64,000 nt of DNA from Streptomyces fulvoviolaceus (GCF_000718165.1 NZ_JOEY01000003.1:1-64000); one strand, 5' to 3'. Counted from the stretch's first letter, positions 52,856-63,300 are shown. Notes: generated by a model not told the origin, from the sequence alone. Program-made: numbers and translations.

Positions 52856-53947
52856 GTGCATGTCGTACTCGCCGGTGGGGGGACCGCCGGCCACATCGAG
52901 CCCGCGCTCGCCCTCGCGGACGCCCTGCGCAGGCAGGACCCATCCGTGGGAATCACGGCCCTGGGCACGGAGCGGGGCCTGGAGACCAAGCTCGTCCCGC
53001 AGCGGGGCTACGAGCTCGCTCTGATCCCCGCCGTGCCCCTGCCCCGTAAGCCCACTCCCGAGCTGATCACCGTCCCGGGACGGCTGCGCGGCACGATCAA
53101 GGCCACCGAGCAGATCCTGGAGCGCACCAAGGCCGACGCGGTCGTCGGCTTCGGCGGGTACGTGGCCCTGCCCGGTTATCTCGCCGCCAAGCGCCTCGGC
53201 GTGCCGATCGTGGTCCACGAGGCGAACGCCCGCCCGGGCCTCGCAAACAAGATCGGCTCCCGGTACGCCGCCCAGGTCGCCGTCGCCACGCCGGACAGCA
53301 AGCTCCGCAACTCCCGCTACATCGGCATCCCGCTGCGCCACTCCATCGCCACGCTGGACCGGGCCGCCGCCCGCCCCGAGGCCCGCGCGATGTTCGGCCT
53401 CGACCCCAACCTGCCGACGCTGCTGGTCTCCGGCGGCTCGCAGGGCGCCCGGCGCCTCAACGAGGTCGTCCAGCAGGTCGCGCCCTGGCTGCAGCAGGCC
53501 GGGATCCAGATCCTGCACGCGGTCGGCCCGAAGAACGAACTGCCGCAGGTGCAGCAGATGCCGGGGATGCCCCCGTATCTCCCGGTAAGTTACCTGGACC
53601 GGATGGACCTCGCGTACGCCGCGGCCGACATGATGCTCTGCCGCGCGGGCGCGATGACCGTCGCCGAACTCTCCGCCGTCGGGCTCCCGGCCGCCTATGT
53701 CCCGCTGCCCATCGGCAACGGCGAACAGCGGCTGAACGCCCAGCCGCTGGTGAAGGCCGGCGGCGGACTGCTGGTCGACGACGCGGAACTGACGCCCGAC
53801 TGGGTGCGGGGTCACGTCCTGCCCGTGCTCGCCGACCCGCACCGGCTGTACGAGATGTCCCGCGCCGCCGCCGAGTTCGGCCGCCGGGACGCCGACGAGC
53901 TGCTCGTCGGCATGGTGTACGAGGCGATCGCCTCGCACCGACGTTAG
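52856..53947 (+). CDS. murG: Lipid II synthase (GlcNAc transferase)
   Basis: Transfers GlcNAc to lipid I on the inner membrane face. The 363-residue GT-B protein has HVVLAGGGTAGHIEPALALA, GFGGYVALPGYLAA, HEANARPGLANK, LLVSGGSQGARRLNEVV and MLCRAGAMTVAELSAVGLPA. GTG start at 52856, 6 bp after ftsW. No murC follows, unlike many other bacteria. Confidence 0.95.
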   Translation: MHVVLAGGGTAGHIEPALALADALRRQDPSVGITALGTERGLETKLVPQRGYELALIPAVPLPRKPTPELITVPGRLRGTIKATEQILERTKADAVVGFGGYVALPGYLAAKRLGVPIVVHEANARPGLANKIGSRYAAQVAVATPDSKLRNSRYIGIPLRHSIATLDRAAARPEARAMFGLDPNLPTLLVSGGSQGARRLNEVVQQVAPWLQQAGIQILHAVGPKNELPQVQQMPGMPPYLPVSYLDRMDLAYAAADMMLCRAGAMTVAELSAVGLPAAYVPLPIGNGEQRLNAQPLVKAGGGLLVDDAELTPDWVRGHVLPVLADPHRLYEMSRAAAEFGRRDADELLVGMVYEAIASHRR

Positions 53948-53972
53948 GACCCAGGTACGGAGGGCAGGGAGC

Positions 53973-54767
53973 GTGGCCGGACCGACGACCGCCGAGCGCG
54001 GTGAACGCCAGCAGGAGTCGTCCGACCCGCCCCCCGCCCGGCGGCTCAGGGCACCCCGACTTCGTACGATCATCATCCTTGCCGTGGTGCTCGTGCTCCT
54101 CTCGGCGGGTTCCGTCTGGGTGTTGTACGGCTCCCAGTGGCTGCGCGTTGAACGCGTATCGGTCTCGGGGACCCGGGTGCTGACTCCGGCTCAGGTGCTC
54201 GAGGCCGCCGACGTACCGGTCGGGGCGCCGTTGATTTCCGTCGACACCGATGCGATTGAGGCACGTCTGCGCCGGAAATTGCCCCGAATTGACGCGGTTG
54301 ACGTCGCCCGTTCCTGGCCGCATGGAATCGGACTGAAAGTGACTGAGCGGACTCCGGTTCTGCTTGTTCAAAAGGGCGGAAACTTTGTCGAAGTGGACGA
54401 TGAAGGTGTCCGATTCGCCACGGTTTCCGAGGCGCCGAAAGGCGTGCCCGCACTGGAATTGACGCTCTCCCAGCCGGGCTCGCGCGCCGCGAGCCTGCGC
54501 CGTTTCGACGAGGACCGACTGGTGCGCGAGGCGGTGCGCGTCGCCGGTGCCATTCCGGCCGCCGTCGCGAAGGACACCCTGGTCGTCAAGGTGCGTTCCT
54601 ACGACGACATCTCGCTGGAGTTGAACGGTGACCGGACCGTCGCCTGGGGGAGCAGCGAGAAGGGCGCCGCCAAGGCCCGTACGCTCGCCGCTCTCATGAA
54701 AGCGGCCCCCGATGCGCGGCACTTCGACGTCAGCGTTCCCACCGCCCCTGCGTCATCAGGGAGTTGA
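53973..54767 (+). CDS. ftsQ: Cell-division protein FtsQ
   Basis: A 264-residue bitopic division protein. Cytoplasmic N-terminus, TM helix (TIIILAVVLVLLSAGSVWVLY), then a POTRA domain (LRVERVSVSGTRVLTPAQVLEAADV) and a beta domain. Codons between about 54221 and 54470 are markedly richer in A/T at third positions than the neighbours. GTG start at 53973, 25 bp after murG. The ftsZ promoter region follows. Confidence 0.92.
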   Translation: MAGPTTAERGERQQESSDPPPARRLRAPRLRTIIILAVVLVLLSAGSVWVLYGSQWLRVERVSVSGTRVLTPAQVLEAADVPVGAPLISVDTDAIEARLRRKLPRIDAVDVARSWPHGIGLKVTERTPVLLVQKGGNFVEVDDEGVRFATVSEAPKGVPALELTLSQPGSRAASLRRFDEDRLVREAVRVAGAIPAAVAKDTLVVKVRSYDDISLELNGDRTVAWGSSEKGAAKARTLAALMKAAPDARHFDVSVPTAPASSGS

Positions 54768-55046
54768 CGCACATCAGCGCAGGCCAGCACCCTGGTTGGG
54801 CACTGCTATGGCTGATCACATAGGGTGAAAAGAAAAACGGGAGGTTCGGCGTGTTCGTTGAACGTGCGCCACTTGTCGACTTAGTGTCCTGTTCAGAAGA
54901 CTCCAGGGAACAGACACACTGGTAACCCTAAACTTCAACGTTAGGGTTCGGGTCGGCGATACGGACCGTCCCAATCGGCATCAGTCGTCGGATCGCGGCC
55001 CCGCCGCGAGAAGGCGACACGTAACTCGAGGCGAGAGGCCTTCGAC
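54768..55046 (+). promoter_or_regulatory. ftsZ promoter and leader region
   Basis: A 279-bp non-coding gap. In Streptomyces several promoters, one sporulation-specific, are known upstream of ftsZ. Visible here are TAGGGT (54821-54826) as a possible -10 with TTGGGC 19 nt before it, and an 8-bp inverted repeat AACCCTAA/TTAGGGTT (54924-54931/54941-54948). Two GACAC motifs (54913-54917, 55016-55020) match the WhiA core. A 7-bp hairpin TCGCGGC-CCC-GCCGCGA (54993-55009) sits 37 nt before the start. Confidence 0.65.
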
Positions 55047-56240
55047 GTGGCAGCACCGCAGAACTACCTCGCAGTCATCAAAGTCATCGGTGTCGGCGGC
55101 GGTGGTGTCAATGCCATCAACCGGATGATCGAGGTCGGTCTCAAGGGCGTCGAGTTCATCGCCATCAACACCGACGCGCAGGCGCTGTTGATGAGCGACG
55201 CCGACGTCAAACTCGACGTCGGCCGCGAACTCACCCGCGGACTCGGCGCCGGAGCCAACCCGGCCGTCGGCCGCAAGGCCGCCGAGGACCACCGCGAGGA
55301 GATCGAGGAGGTCCTCAAGGGGGCCGACATGGTCTTCGTGACGGCCGGCGAGGGTGGCGGCACCGGAACCGGCGGCGCGCCCGTCGTGGCCAACATCGCC
55401 CGCACCCTGGGCGCCCTCACCATCGGCGTGGTCACGCGCCCGTTCACCTTCGAGGGACGGCGCCGCGCCAACCAGGCCGAGGACGGCATCGCCGAACTCC
55501 GCGAAGAGGTCGACACCCTCATCGTCATCCCGAACGACCGGCTGCTGTCCATCTCGGACCGCCAGGTCTCGGTCCTCGACGCCTTCAAGTCGGCCGACCA
55601 GGTCCTGCTCTCCGGTGTCCAGGGCATCACCGACCTGATCACCACGCCGGGTCTGATCAACCTCGACTTCGCCGACGTCAAGTCGGTCATGTCCGAGGCC
55701 GGTTCGGCCCTCATGGGCATCGGCTCGGCCCGCGGCGACGACCGTGCGGTGGCCGCCGCCGAGATGGCGATCTCCTCGCCGCTCCTGGAGGCCTCCATCG
55801 ACGGCGCCCGGGGCGTCCTGCTCTCCATCTCCGGCGGCTCCGACCTCGGCCTGTTCGAGATCAACGAGGCCGCCCAGCTGGTCAGCGAGGCCGCCCACCC
55901 CGAGGCCAACATCATCTTCGGCGCGGTCATCGACGACGCCCTCGGCGACGAGGTGCGGGTCACCGTGATCGCGGCCGGCTTCGACGGGGGGCAGCCTCCG
56001 ACCCGCCGGGAGACCCTCGGGTCGTCCTCGGCCTCGACCCGCCGCGACGAGCCCACCCCGGTACGGCAGACCGAGAGCCGTCCGAGCTTCGGCTCGCTCG
56101 GCAGCGTCACGCCGAAGGAGGACCTGGAGCCCGCGCCCGAGCCGGCCGCCGACCTCCCGGTCGCCCCGCCGGTCCCGCCGTCGCGGAGCTACTCGGACAG
56201 TGCGGCCGAGGAACTGGACGTGCCGGACTTCCTGAAGTGA
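55047..56240 (+). CDS. ftsZ: Cell-division GTPase FtsZ
   Basis: The tubulin homologue that forms the Z ring. The 397-residue protein has [24 protein letters not shown], the tubulin signature [12 protein letters not shown] and the T7-loop [12 protein letters not shown] disordered linker leads to the C-terminal partner-binding peptide DVPDFLK. GTG start at 55047 behind GAGGCGAGAGG. The stop overlaps the pgeF start (GTGA). Confidence 0.97.
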   Translation: MAAPQNYLAVIKVIGVGGGGVNAINRMIEVGLKGVEFIAINTDAQALLMSDADVKLDVGRELTRGLGAGANPAVGRKAAEDHREEIEEVLKGADMVFVTAGEGGGTGTGGAPVVANIARTLGALTIGVVTRPFTFEGRRRANQAEDGIAELREEVDTLIVIPNDRLLSISDRQVSVLDAFKSADQVLLSGVQGITDLITTPGLINLDFADVKSVMSEAGSALMGIGSARGDDRAVAAAEMAISSPLLEASIDGARGVLLSISGGSDLGLFEINEAAQLVSEAAHPEANIIFGAVIDDALGDEVRVTVIAAGFDGGQPPTRRETLGSSSASTRRDEPTPVRQTESRPSFGSLGSVTPKEDLEPAPEPAADLPVAPPVPPSRSYSDSAAEELDVPDFLK

Positions 56241-56965
56241 TAGGACAGCGCGAGAGCGTGAGCGGCGCGCACTTCGCCTTCACCGACCGGTGGGGCGGGG
56301 TGAGCGCCGCTCCGTATGAGGAGCTCAACCTCGGCGGGGCCGTCGGCGACGACGCCGAGGCCGTGCGGACCAATCGTGAGCTGGCCGCCAAGTCCCTGGG
56401 CCTCGACCCGGCTCAGGTGGTCTGGATGAACCAGGTGCACGGGGCGGACGTGGCCGTGCTCGACGAGCCCTGGGGAGCCGAGCCGGTGCCGGAGGTCGAC
56501 GCGATCGTCACCGCCCGCCGCGGACTCGCCCTCGCTGTCCTCACCGCCGACTGCACTCCTGTCCTGCTCGCCGACCCGGTCGCGGGGATCGCCGCCGCGG
56601 CCCACGCGGGCCGGCCCGGCATGGTCGCGGGGGTCGTCCCCGCCGCCGTACGGGCCATGACCGAACTCGGCGCGGAGCCCTCCCGGATCGTCGTCCGCAC
56701 CGGACCCGCCGTCTGCGGCCGGTGCTACGAAGTGCCGGAGGCGATGCGCGCCGAGGTGGCCGCCGTCGAACCGGCGGCACACGCCGAGACGAGTTGGGGC
56801 ACTGAGGCGGTCGACGTGACCGCGGGGGTGCACGCGCAGCTCGAACGGCTCGGGGTACGCGACCGGGAGCAGTCGCCGGTGTGCACGCTCGAGTCGGGCG
56901 ACCACTTCTCATACCGCCGCGATCGCACCACGGGGCGACTCGCGGGATATGTCTGGTTGGACTGA
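56237..56965 (+). CDS. pgeF: Laccase-domain protein PgeF (YfiH family)
   Basis: A 242-residue YfiH/PgeF protein. Family members act as purine nucleoside phosphorylase/deaminase-like enzymes and as peptidoglycan editing factors removing wrong residues from UDP-MurNAc precursors. Motifs: [22 protein letters not shown] and [10 protein letters not shown] hold the Cys/His zinc ligands, with [12 protein letters not shown] near the C-terminus. It overlaps ftsZ by 4 bp, placing it in the division operon. yggS starts 6 bp after its stop. Confidence 0.9.
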   Translation: MIGQRESVSGAHFAFTDRWGGVSAAPYEELNLGGAVGDDAEAVRTNRELAAKSLGLDPAQVVWMNQVHGADVAVLDEPWGAEPVPEVDAIVTARRGLALAVLTADCTPVLLADPVAGIAAAAHAGRPGMVAGVVPAAVRAMTELGAEPSRIVVRTGPAVCGRCYEVPEAMRAEVAAVEPAAHAETSWGTEAVDVTAGVHAQLERLGVRDREQSPVCTLESGDHFSYRRDRTTGRLAGYVWLD

Positions 56966-56971
56966 TGGGGC

Positions 56972-57691
56972 ATGACGGACCGTAAGGACGAACTCGCCGG
57001 AAACCTGGCGAAGGTGGAGGAGCGCATCGCCGCCGCGTGCGCGGCCGCTGGGCGCAAGCGCGAGGAGGTGACCCTCATCGTGGTGACCAAGACCTACCCT
57101 GCGAGCGATGTGCGGATGCTGTCGGAACTCGGTGTGCGCCACGTCGCCGAGAACAAGGATCAGGACGCGGCCCCCAAGGCCGCCGAATGCTCGGATCTGC
57201 CGCTTACTTGGCACTTTGTCGGTCAGTTGCAGACCAACAAAGTGCGATCCGTGGTCGGTTACGCGGATCTCGTGCAGTCCGTCGATCGTTCGAAGGTGGT
57301 GACGGTCCTCTCGAAGGAGGCCGTACGGGCCGAGCGAGAAGTCGGGTGTCTCATCCAGGTCGCGCTCGATGCGGGAGTGACCGGACGGGGCGAGCGAGGA
57401 GGCGTGGGGCCAGGCGGAATCGAGGAGTTGGCGGACCTCGTGGCGGACGCTCCGGGGCTGCGGCTCGACGGCCTGATGACCGTCGCTCCGCTCACCGGGG
57501 AGTACGCGGGACGCGAACAGGCGGCGTTCGAGCGGTTGATGGATTTGTCGACCGACCTGCGCCGAGCCCATCCGGCTGCGAACATGGTCTCGGCAGGGAT
57601 GAGTGCGGACCTCGAACAGGCCGTGGCGGCCGGGGCGACACATGTGCGCGTCGGTACCTCGGTACTCGGAGTCCGCCCCAGGCTCGGGTAA
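56972..57691 (+). CDS. yggS: YggS-family PLP-binding protein
   Basis: A 239-residue PLP-homeostasis protein with the fold of the alanine racemase N-domain. The PLP lysine is in LIVVTKTYPASD, with HVAENKDQDA, WHFVGQLQTNKVR and GLMTVAPL also typical. No racemase activity is known for the family; it balances PLP and amino-acid pools. ATG at 56972. Its position between ftsZ and sepF is conserved from Firmicutes (ylmE) to actinobacteria. Confidence 0.92.
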   Translation: MTDRKDELAGNLAKVEERIAAACAAAGRKREEVTLIVVTKTYPASDVRMLSELGVRHVAENKDQDAAPKAAECSDLPLTWHFVGQLQTNKVRSVVGYADLVQSVDRSKVVTVLSKEAVRAEREVGCLIQVALDAGVTGRGERGGVGPGGIEELADLVADAPGLRLDGLMTVAPLTGEYAGREQAAFERLMDLSTDLRRAHPAANMVSAGMSADLEQAVAAGATHVRVGTSVLGVRPRLG

Positions 57692-57760
57692 CGTCGCCAG
57701 GAAGTCGGACCACAGCAGAAAATATGGTCATTTCCGCCGATTGGCGGGCATAACGACCTC

Positions 57761-57798
57761 GTGGATCGCGGGCACTTGGCAGTCGTCAGTCGATCCAC
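57761..57798. promoter_or_regulatory. Inverted repeats upstream of sepF
   Basis: GTGGATCG (57761-57768) and CGATCCAC (57791-57798) form an 8-bp inverted repeat spaced by 22 nt. CCGCC-GATT-GGCGG (57734-57747) lies further upstream. They sit in the 129-bp yggS-sepF gap and could mark an internal promoter or operator. Confidence 0.35.
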
Positions 57799-57820
57799 CA
57801 CAGAGCGGAGGACTCAGAGC

Positions 57821-58480
57821 ATGGCCGGCGCGATGCGCAAGATGGCGGTCTACCTCGGCCTCGTGGAGGACGATGGGTACGACGGCCGCGGTTTCGATCC
57901 CGACGACGACTTCGAACCTGAACTGGACCCGGAGCCCGAGCGCGACCGTCGACGGCACGAGCCGTCGCACCAGTCGCACGGCTTGCACCAGTCCCATCAG
58001 GAACTTCGGCCCGAAAGGGACGAATCGGTGCGAGTGGTGCAGCCTTCGATGCCGCGCGACTCGGTGCCCCGATCCGCTTCGCTAACTGCGGAATCCGGGC
58101 GTCCGGCGCGCATTGCGCCCGTGGCATCCATCACACAAGAACGCGCAAGCCTGGAGAAGAACGCACCGGTGATCATGCCCAAGGTCGTGTCGGAACGAGA
58201 GCCTTACCGGATCACCACACTTCACCCCCGGACCTACAACGAGGCCCGTACCATCGGGGAACACTTCCGTGAGGGCACCCCGGTGATCATGAATCTGACT
58301 GAGATGGATGACACAGACGCCAAGCGACTTGTCGACTTTGCGGCCGGTTTGGTGTTTGGTCTTCACGGCAGCATCGAGCGGGTGACGCAGAAGGTGTTCC
58401 TGTTGTCGCCTGCTAACGTCGATGTCACGGCGGAGGACAAGGCCCGCATCGCAGAGGGCGGGTTCTTCAACCAGAGCTGA
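57821..58480 (+). CDS. sepF: FtsZ-associated membrane anchor SepF
   Basis: Tethers FtsZ to the membrane in bacteria lacking FtsA. The 219-residue protein begins with a predicted amphipathic membrane helix ([13 protein letters not shown]), has a long acidic/His-rich linker (residues 20-120), and ends with the SepF core ([54 protein letters not shown]). ATG 57821 behind GGAGGAC; the frame from 57761 is rejected because it spans the inverted repeat. Confidence 0.95.
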   Translation: MAGAMRKMAVYLGLVEDDGYDGRGFDPDDDFEPELDPEPERDRRRHEPSHQSHGLHQSHQELRPERDESVRVVQPSMPRDSVPRSASLTAESGRPARIAPVASITQERASLEKNAPVIMPKVVSEREPYRITTLHPRTYNEARTIGEHFREGTPVIMNLTEMDDTDAKRLVDFAAGLVFGLHGSIERVTQKVFLLSPANVDVTAEDKARIAEGGFFNQS

Positions 58481-58552
58481 GACACACGACCGGAAACAGC
58501 AGTACAAGTAGTACCCAGCAGCACGGAAACAGGGGAGAGGGAAGCACCAGTA

Positions 58553-58837
58553 ATGAGCGTGGTCCTGGATGTCATCTACATCGCGCTGATGTGCTTCCTC
58601 ATCGTGCTCATCTTCCGGTTGGTCATGGACTACGTCTTCCAGTTCGCCCGCTCGTGGCAACCTGGCAAGGCGATGGTGGTCGTTCTGGAGGCCACCTACA
58701 CTGTCACTGATCCACCGCTCAAGCTTCTGCGGCGGTTCATCCCGCCGTTGCGTCTCGGGGGCGTGGCGCTCGACCTGTCCTTCTTCGTACTGATGATCAT
58801 CGTCTACATCCTGATCTCCGTCGTGAGCCGGCTGTGA
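58553..58837 (+). CDS. yggT: YggT/YlmG-family membrane protein
   Basis: A 94-residue protein with two long TM regions (VIYIALMCFLIVLIFRLVMDY and LDLSFFVLMIIVYILISVVS) and the family motif in TDPPLKLLRRFIPPLR. Conserved between sepF and divIVA across Gram-positives and cyanobacteria, where it is linked to membrane or nucleoid organisation at division. ATG 58553 with AGGGGAGAGGGAAG upstream. Confidence 0.92.
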   Translation: MSVVLDVIYIALMCFLIVLIFRLVMDYVFQFARSWQPGKAMVVVLEATYTVTDPPLKLLRRFIPPLRLGGVALDLSFFVLMIIVYILISVVSRL

Positions 58838-58883
58838 ACGATACGGTCTTGCCGAATGCCGACGACTACGTTGAGGTGAAGAG

Positions 58884-60035
58884 ATGCCGTTGACCCCCGA
58901 GGACGTGCGGAACAAGCAGTTCACGACCGTCCGCCTCCGAGAAGGCTATGACGAGGACGAGGTCGATGCCTTCCTCGATGAGGTCGAAGCCGAACTGACC
59001 CGCCTGCTCCGCGAGAACGAGGACCTGCGCGCCAAGCTGGCCGCGGCCACGCGTGCTGCTGCCCAGAACCAGCAGAACATGCGCAAGCCCCCCGAGCAGC
59101 AGGACCAGCAACAGCAGCAGGGTATGCCCCCGCAGGGCATGCCGCAGCAGGGCATGCGCGGCCCCGGCGGCCCGGTGCCGGCCGGTATATCTGGCCCGCC
59201 GCAGCAGCAGATGGGTGGCCCCATGGGTGGCCCGCCCCAGCTGCCGAGCGGTGCGCCGCAGCTGCCCGCCGGTCCCAGTGGCGGCCAGGGCGGCCCGCAG
59301 GGTCCCGGCCCGATGGGTCAGGGTCCGATGGGCCAGGGCCCCATGGGTGGCCAGCCCCCCATGCAGCAGCAGATGGGTGGCCCGATGGGCGGCCCCATGG
59401 GTGGTCCGATGGGCGGCCCCGGTCAGGGCCCCGGTGGCGACAGTGCCGCCCGTGTCCTCTCGCTGGCCCAGCAGACCGCCGACCAGGCGATCGCCGAGGC
59501 TCGTTCCGAGGCCAACAAGATTGTCGGCGAGGCGCGTTCGCGTGCCGAGGGTCTCGAGCGTGACGCCCGTGCCAAGGCCGATGCCCTGGAGCGGGACGCG
59601 CAGGAGAAGCACCGCGTCGCGATGGGCTCCCTGGAGTCCGCCCGCGCCACGCTGGAGCGCAAGGTCGAGGACCTGCGCGGCTTCGAGCGCGAGTACCGCA
59701 CGCGGCTGAAGTCCTACCTGGAGTCGCAGCTGCGTCAGCTGGAGACCCAGGCCGACGACTCGCTGGCCCCGCCGCGTACGCCTGCGACCGCGTCGCTGCC
59801 GCCGTCCCCGGCGCCCTCGATGGCTCCGGCCGGCGCGAGCGCCCCGTCGTACGGTGGCAACCCCGGCGGCATGGGCGGTGGCCCGGCCCCGGCTGCCCCG
59901 TCCTACGGCGGTCAGCAGCAGATGTCTCCGGCCATGACCCAGCCGATGGCGCCGGTGCGTCCGCAGGGCCCGGGTCCGATGGGCCAGGCTCCCTCGCCGA
60001 TGCGCGGGTTTCTCATCGACGAGGACGACAACTGA
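58884..60035 (+). CDS. divIVA: Polar-growth protein DivIVA
   Basis: The essential tip organiser of Streptomyces hyphae. The 383-residue protein has the conserved N-terminal domain ([33 protein letters not shown]) and coiled-coil 1. Then comes a linker of about 120 residues rich in Pro, Gln, Gly and Met (repeats of GPMGG and PQGM), coiled-coil 2 (residues about 190-290) and a Pro/Ala/Gly-rich tail ending GFLIDEDDN. The linker DNA at 59100-59430 is itself repetitive. ATG 58884 behind GAAGAG. A strong terminator follows. Confidence 0.95.
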   Translation: MPLTPEDVRNKQFTTVRLREGYDEDEVDAFLDEVEAELTRLLRENEDLRAKLAAATRAAAQNQQNMRKPPEQQDQQQQQGMPPQGMPQQGMRGPGGPVPAGISGPPQQQMGGPMGGPPQLPSGAPQLPAGPSGGQGGPQGPGPMGQGPMGQGPMGGQPPMQQQMGGPMGGPMGGPMGGPGQGPGGDSAARVLSLAQQTADQAIAEARSEANKIVGEARSRAEGLERDARAKADALERDAQEKHRVAMGSLESARATLERKVEDLRGFEREYRTRLKSYLESQLRQLETQADDSLAPPRTPATASLPPSPAPSMAPAGASAPSYGGNPGGMGGGPAPAAPSYGGQQQMSPAMTQPMAPVRPQGPGPMGQAPSPMRGFLIDEDDN

Positions 60036-60071
60036 CGGCCTGTAGTACGCCTTAGGCGTCGGCAGCGTTCA

Positions 60072-60111
60072 GGGCGGGGCCCCGGGTTTTTATCCGGGGC
60101 CCCGCCCTTTT
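60072..60111 (+). terminator. Rho-independent terminator of divIVA
   Basis: GGGCGGGGCCCCGG (60072-60085) pairs perfectly with CCGGGGCCCCGCCC (60094-60107) around GTTTTTAT, followed by TTTT. It ends the long dcw transcript. Confidence 0.92.
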
Positions 60112-60203
60112 GTCGGTGCCCGGGGTGGGGGCTGGGCGGGGGTGGGTTTCGCTCGCCCGCGCTTGCGGGGTGCCGCTTCTGTGGGTCGGGAGCCGCCCCA
60201 GCG

Positions 60204-60289
60204 GCACGACTGCCCGCAGCTGAGCCAACCTAGGGGCGCGGGGAACTGCGCGACCAGCCCCCACCGGCCCGCACCCGCACGACTGCCCG
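60204..60289. repeat. Dispersed GC-rich repeat flanked by 13-bp direct repeats
   Basis: In the 318-bp gap between divIVA and ileS (60036-60353) lies GGGGCGCGGGGAACTGCGCG and its continuation (about 60233-60275), a sequence type I recall as frequent between Streptomyces genes and related to that at 2921-3013. It is bracketed by perfect direct repeats GCACGACTGCCCG at 60204-60216 and 60277-60289. Nothing else coding is seen in the gap. Confidence 0.6.
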
Positions 60290-60307
60290 TAACTACGGCG
60301 GCATGCA

Positions 60308-60341
60308 GAAGGCCCGGCCACCGCTCGGGGGCCGGGCCTTC
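60308..60341 (-). terminator. Hairpin terminator of ileS
   Basis: GAAGGCCCGGCC (60308-60319) and GGCCGGGCCTTC (60330-60341) form a perfect 12-bp stem with a 10-nt loop, 12 bp beyond the ileS stop on the minus strand. Confidence 0.8.
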
Positions 60342-60353
60342 GTGCTGGTGCGG

Positions 60354-63300
60354 CTATGCCTTGCGGAGGCAGAACGTCAGGGACAGGCCCTCGTCCGTGA
60401 ACGGCTCGCCGTAGGAGTCGTCCGCCTCGCCCTGGGCGAAGTCCGTCGCCAGGACCTCGTCGGCGATCAGGCTCGCGTGCTCGGTGAGCGCCGCGATCAC
60501 CGCCGGGTCCGTGGACGTCCAGCGCAGGGCGATGCGGTCGGCCACGTCGAGGCCGCTGTTCTTGCGGGCCTCCTGGATCAGGCGGATGGCGTCACGGGCC
60601 AGGCCAGCCTGACGGAGTTCCTCCGTGATCTCCAGGTCCAGCGCCACCGTCGCGCCCGAGTCGGACGCCACCGACCAGCCCTCGCGCGGGGTCTCCGTGA
60701 TGATCACCTCGTCCGGAGCGAGGGTGATCGTCTCACCGTCGACCTCGACCGACGCCGTGCCCTCGCGCAGGGCCAGGGACAGCGCCGCCGCGTCCGCGTT
60801 CGCGACCGCCTTCGCCACGTCCTGGACGCGCTTGCCGAAACGCTTGCCCAGGGCGCGGAAGTTGGCCTTCGCCGTGGTGTCCACCAGGGAGCCGCCGACC
60901 TCGCTCAGTGACGCCAGGGACTCGACGTTCAGCTCCTCCGTGATCTGCGTGTGCAACTCGCGGTTGAGGGAGTCGAAGCCCGTCACCGCCACCAGCGCGC
61001 GCTTGAGCGGCTGACGCGTCTTCACGCCCGACTCCGCGCGCGTGGCACGGCCCAGCTCCACCAGTCGCCGTACGAGAACCATCTGCTTCGACAGCTCCGG
61101 GTCGATGGCGGTGAGGTCCGCCTCCGGCCAGGTCGCCAGGTGCACCGACTCCGGCGCGCCCGGGGTCACCGGCGCGACCAGGTCCTGCCAGACCCGCTCG
61201 GTGATGAACGGGGTCAGCGGGGCCATCAGCTTCGTGACCGTCTCGACGACCTCGTGCAGCGTGCGCAGCGCCGCCTTGTCGCCTTGCCAGAAGCGGCGAC
61301 GGGACCGGCGTACGTACCAGTTGGACAGGTCGTCGACGAACGCCGAGAGCAGCTTGCCGGCGCGCTGGGTGTCGTACGACTCCAGGGACTGGGTCACCTG
61401 GTCGGTCAGCGCGTGCAGTTCGGACAGCAGCCAGCGGTCCAGGACCGGGCGGTCGGCCGGGGCCGGATCCGCCTCGCTGGGCGCCCAGTTGGAGGTGCGG
61501 GCGTACAGGGCCTGGAAGGCGACCGTGTTCCAGTAGGTGAGGAGCGTCTTGCGCACCACCTCCTGGATCGTGCCGTGGCCCACGCGGCGTGCCGCCCACG
61601 GGGAGCCGCCGGCCGCCATGAACCAGCGCACCGCGTCCGCGCCGTGCTGGTCCATCAGCGGGATCGGCTCCAGGGTGTTGCCCAGGTGCTTGGACATCTT
61701 GCGGCCGTCCTCGGCGAGGATGTGGCCGAGGCACACGACGTTCTCGTACGACGACTTGTCGAAGACCAGCGTGCCGACGGCCATCATTGTGTAGAACCAG
61801 CCGCGGGTCTGGTCGATGGCCTCGCAGATGAACTGCGCCGGGTAGCGGGCCTCGAACACGTCCTTGTTCTGGTACGGGTAGCCCCACTGCGCGAACGGCA
61901 TCGAACCCGAGTCGTACCAGGCGTCGATGACCTCCGGCACGCGCGTGGCCGTCTTCTCGCACTGAGGGCACGCGAAGGTGACGTCGTCGATGTACGGGCG
62001 GTGCGGGTCCAGTTCGGACTGGTCGGTGCCCGTCAGCTCGGTGAGCTCCGCGCGTGAGCCGACGCAGGTGAGGTGGTCGTCCTCGCAGCGCCAGATCGGC
62101 AGCGGGGTGCCCCAGTAGCGGTTGCGGGACAGCGCCCAGTCGATGTTGTTGTTCAGCCAGTCGCCGTACCGGCCGTGCTTGACGGTGTCCGGGAACCAGT
62201 TGGTGTTCTCGTTCTCCTGGAGGAGGCGGTCCTTGATGGCCGTGGTGCGGATGTACCAGGACGGCTGCGCGTAGTAGAGGAGCGCGGTGTGGCAGCGCCA
62301 GCAGTGCGGGTAGCTGTGCTCGTACGGGATGTGCCGGAAGAGGAGGCCGCGCTGCTGGAGGTCCTCGGTGAGCTTTTCGTCCGCCTTCTTGAAGAAGACG
62401 CCGCCGACCAGGGGGACGTCCTCCTCGAACGTGCCGTCCGGGCGGACCGGGTTCACGACGGGCAGGCCGTAGGCGCGGCAGACCTTGAGGTCGTCCTCAC
62501 CGAAGGCGGGGGACTGGTGGACCAGGCCCGTACCGTCCTCGGTCGTGACGTACTCGGCGTTCACCACGTAGTGGGCCTCGGCCGGGAACTCCACGAGCTC
62601 GAACGGACGTTGATAGGTCCAGCGCTCCATTTCGGCGCCGGTGAAGGTCTCGCCGGTGGTCTCCCAGCCCTCGCCGAGTGCCTTCTCGACGAGCGGCGCG
62701 GCGACGACGAGCTTCTCCGCGCCTTCTGGACCCTTCGTCGCGACGACGTAGGTGACGTCGGGGTGCGCGGCGACCGCGGTGTTGGAGACCAGCGTCCAGG
62801 GCGTCGTCGTCCACACCAGGAGGGCGGCCTGGCCGGCCAGCGGACCGGAGGTGAGCGGGAAACGGACGTACACGGACGGGTCCACGACCGTCTCGTAGCC
62901 CTGCGCCAGCTCGTGGTCGGACAGGCCGGTGCCGCAGCGCGGACACCAGGGGGCGACGCGGTGGTCCTGGACCAGCAGATCCTTGTTGAAGATCTCCTTG
63001 AGCGACCACCAGACCGACTCGATGTACTCGGGGTCCATCGTGCGGTAGGGGTCGTTGAGGTCGGCCCAGTAGCCCATGCGGGTCGTGAGCTCTTCGAAGG
63101 CGTCGGTGTGGCGGGTCACCGACTCGCGGCACTTGGCGTTGAACTCCGCGATGCCGTACGTCTCGATGTCCTGCTTGCCGGAGAAGCCGAGCTCCTTCTC
63201 CACCGCCAGCTCCACCGGGAGGCCGTGGCAGTCCCAGCCGGCCTTGCGGGCCACGTGGTAGCCGCGCATGGTGCGGAAGCGGGGGAAGACGTCCTTGAAG

